Under the pieces are notes generated by a model. The model was not told where the DNA came from, ran no database searches, and was given only the letters and a program-made list of their open reading frames with translations. 64,000 bases of DNA from positions 18,831,371 through 18,895,370 of the forward strand of contig CM041298.1 in NCBI GenBank assembly GCA_023052935.1, read 5' to 3'. This DNA comes from Piezodorus guildinii (lineage: Eukaryota > Arthropoda > Insecta > Hemiptera > Pentatomidae). The translations under genes and the position numbers were made by a program. Shown one piece after another: positions 62,444 to 64,000 of this stretch (within the stretch, counting starts at the first letter, position 1; the number at the start of each line of letters is the position of its first letter).

Positions 62444-64000
62444 ATGACCTCACCTAATTCCTTATCCATTCTCCTTTGGAATGCGAATGGTGTTAGAACT
62501 CACACTGACGAACTTACAGCCGTACTGCAGGACAAAAACATTGATGTTGCACTCATTACTGAAACTAGACTAACCACTAAACAGTACTTTAAAATACCAG
62601 GATACACGACATACCGGACAGACCATCCAGACGGCAAAGCCCATGCCGGTACTGCTGTCATAGTCCGCCGATCCCTCACCCATCACTTACACCCAATTTC
62701 CGCCCACGATTACCTACAAGCAACTTCCATCGTTATCAAAACCTTTTCCTTTCCGCTTATCATCGCATCAGCATACTGCCCTCCTAAACATCCCATTTCC
62801 TCTGCCCAATTTGGATCCTTCCTCAACTCCTTGGGTAATCACTTCATTTTGGGTGCAGACTTAAACGCTAAGAACCAACAGTGGGGTTCTAGAACCACCA
62901 ATTCTCGTGGACGGACATTGCAGTCTGCACTCAACTCCCGACGCTTTCATCTCCTACCTCCCGATTCTCCTACCTACTGGCCAACAGATCCTAACCGTAA
63001 TCCTGACATCCTCGACTTCTTCATCCACAGCGGATTAGGCTCTCTGAATTTTTCCATAGCTCGCCTTGATGAACTATCCTCTGATCATAGTCCATTGATT
63101 CTAAATGTATCCATAACACCTATTCCTAAACCTATCCCACCGTCATTCATTAGGGGCCCTGTCAACTGGAACCTCTTCCGCGAAATTCTCACTAATGATA
63201 TTGACCTCAGAGTGATTCTCAAAACCCCAAATGACCTTGACGACGCCGTATATTCCTTTACAACCGCTATTCAACAAGCCGCCTGGACTGCCTCCTCTCC
63301 CAAACAATCCCAAATAATTCCTTACAAAAGCCATTTACCACAACACCTGACAGACCTCATCAACAGCAAACGTCGAGCTAGAACATTATGGCAACGCACC
63401 CGCCACCCAGAAGATCGCCGCTCCTATAATTTTTTTTGTAGAAAACTAAAGCGGGAGTTGGCGATCTTCCGTTCCCAATCCTACAATACCTACCTCTCCT
63501 CTCTCTCGACTCGTGACAATTCCTTGTGGAATGTCACGAAGAGAATCCTAAAATTCCACACCATTTCCCATCCTCTCCGGCGCTGTGATGGTTCCTGGGC
63601 TGCTTCTGACAAGCATAAGGCCGAGGAATTCGCACAGCACCTTTCCAAAGTTTTTTACTCCTCATCCAGAGCTTAATCCAACCCATACTGCAGCAGTTGA
63701 AGAGTTCCTCACGTCACCAATACCACTATCCTTACCACCTAAAGCAGTTAATCCCTCTGAGGTCAGATATCTTCTTAAAAAGCTTCCTCTCCGCAAATCT
63801 CCTGGATACGATCTCCTTACTCCCCAAATCTTAAGACAACTTCCACCTAAAGCCATTACATTCCTTACATATCTCTATAACTGTATCCTACGCACTACCT
63901 ATTTTCCTCTCTTATGGAAACATTCAACTATGATCCTTTTCCTAAAACCAGGCAAACCTTCTAACAACACGTCATCTTACAGACCTATCAGCCTACTTCC
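62444..64000 (+). pseudogene. Jockey ORF2: endonuclease and reverse transcriptase, one frameshift, partial
   Basis: The start ATG abuts the ORF1 stop. The apurinic-type endonuclease spans codons 1 to about 225: LLWNANGVR (Asn near 12), ALITETRL (catalytic Glu near 40), HFILGADLNAKNQQWGSR (Asp/Asn near 138-140), and DELSSDHSPLIL (SDH near 212). The linker reads LINSKRRARTLWQRTRHPED. The frame stops at 63676 because a run of six T near 63650 is one base out of register. The next frame continues HPELNPTHTAAVEEFLTSPI, KKLPLRKSPGYDLLTPQILR and SYRPISLL, RT motifs 1-2 of the Jockey clade. The SPGYD replaces the more usual APG.D. Confidence 0.9.

Larger units (their letters stand above)
60850..64000 (+). 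mobile_element. Jockey-clade non-LTR retrotransposon, 5' half, cut by window end
   Basis: It has a 5' UTR, intact ORF1, and ORF2 with endonuclease and the start of RT. It is the only retrotransposon in the window with an undamaged ORF1. One single-base frameshift is seen in ORF2. The rest of RT and the 3' end lie beyond position 64000. Confidence 0.92.

Overview
The window looks like repeat-dense, AT-rich nuclear DNA of an arthropod, probably an insect. The evidence is R1-clade, Jockey-clade and I-like non-LTR retrotransposons, mariner/Tc1/pogo DNA transposons, tRNA-derived SINEs and long (TA)n and (TG)n microsatellites. I found no convincing single-copy host gene, no operon-like layout, no rRNA and no functional tRNA. 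Nearly every long reading frame belongs to a mobile element or is a chance frame inside one.

The backbone is a non-autonomous family, called here the 'H element', of about 0.9-1.1 kb when complete. One end begins near AAATCTGGTGCGGGCAACAC and carries ACTTTCACTTAC. The other end carries GTAAGTGAAAGT next to a short palindrome, preceded by an (AC)n tract. I count about 20 copies or pieces. The layout (short subterminal inverted repeats, terminal hairpin, internal microsatellite) recalls Helentron/DINE-type elements, but that assignment is inference. Other elements sit inside H copies: R1 elements at the microsatellite, a Jockey fragment, fold-back elements, a SINE and a LINE tail.

Layout. 0-3.6 kb: large imperfect palindrome made of H copies, with an R1 3' end in its spacer. 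3.7-9.3 kb: I-like, Jockey-like and L2/CR1-like LINE tails and one SINE-A. 10-16 kb: H copies, Jockey tails, SINE-A copies. 16.4-17.3 kb: first deleted mariner. 18.2-20.8 kb: head-to-head H copies, then an I-like tail inside an element flanked by about 60 bp direct repeats. 21.5-22.9 kb: RTE-like LINE inside a SINE-A. 23.2-25.5 kb: L2/CR1-like and RNase H-bearing LINE tails. 27-33.5 kb: two H copies, the second split by a 4.2 kb R1 element on the minus strand. 34.2-35.6 kb: second mariner, then three tandem H ends. 36-44.5 kb: RTE-like fragments, complete H copy, Tc1 relic and six (TA)n tracts. 45.4-46.3 kb: different mariner. 47.5-50 kb: Jockey tail, H with fold-back, third copy of the first mariner. 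50.7-52.9 kb: SINE-B copies and a pogo/Tigger relic. 53.7-56 kb: H split by Jockey, then another Jockey relic. 56.3-58.9 kb: fold-back element, minisatellite, 195 bp duplication. 59.3-60.4 kb: LINE relics. 60.8-64 kb: 5' half of a nearly intact Jockey element running off the window.

The genes act only as parasite machinery. The Jockey element encodes a nucleic-acid-binding ORF1 and an endonuclease/reverse transcriptase ORF2, the parts used for target-primed reverse transcription. SINEs and H elements encode nothing and would depend on enzymes from elsewhere. All calls come from reading the sequence by eye. Boundaries are good to a base or two where target-site duplications are given and only approximate otherwise.
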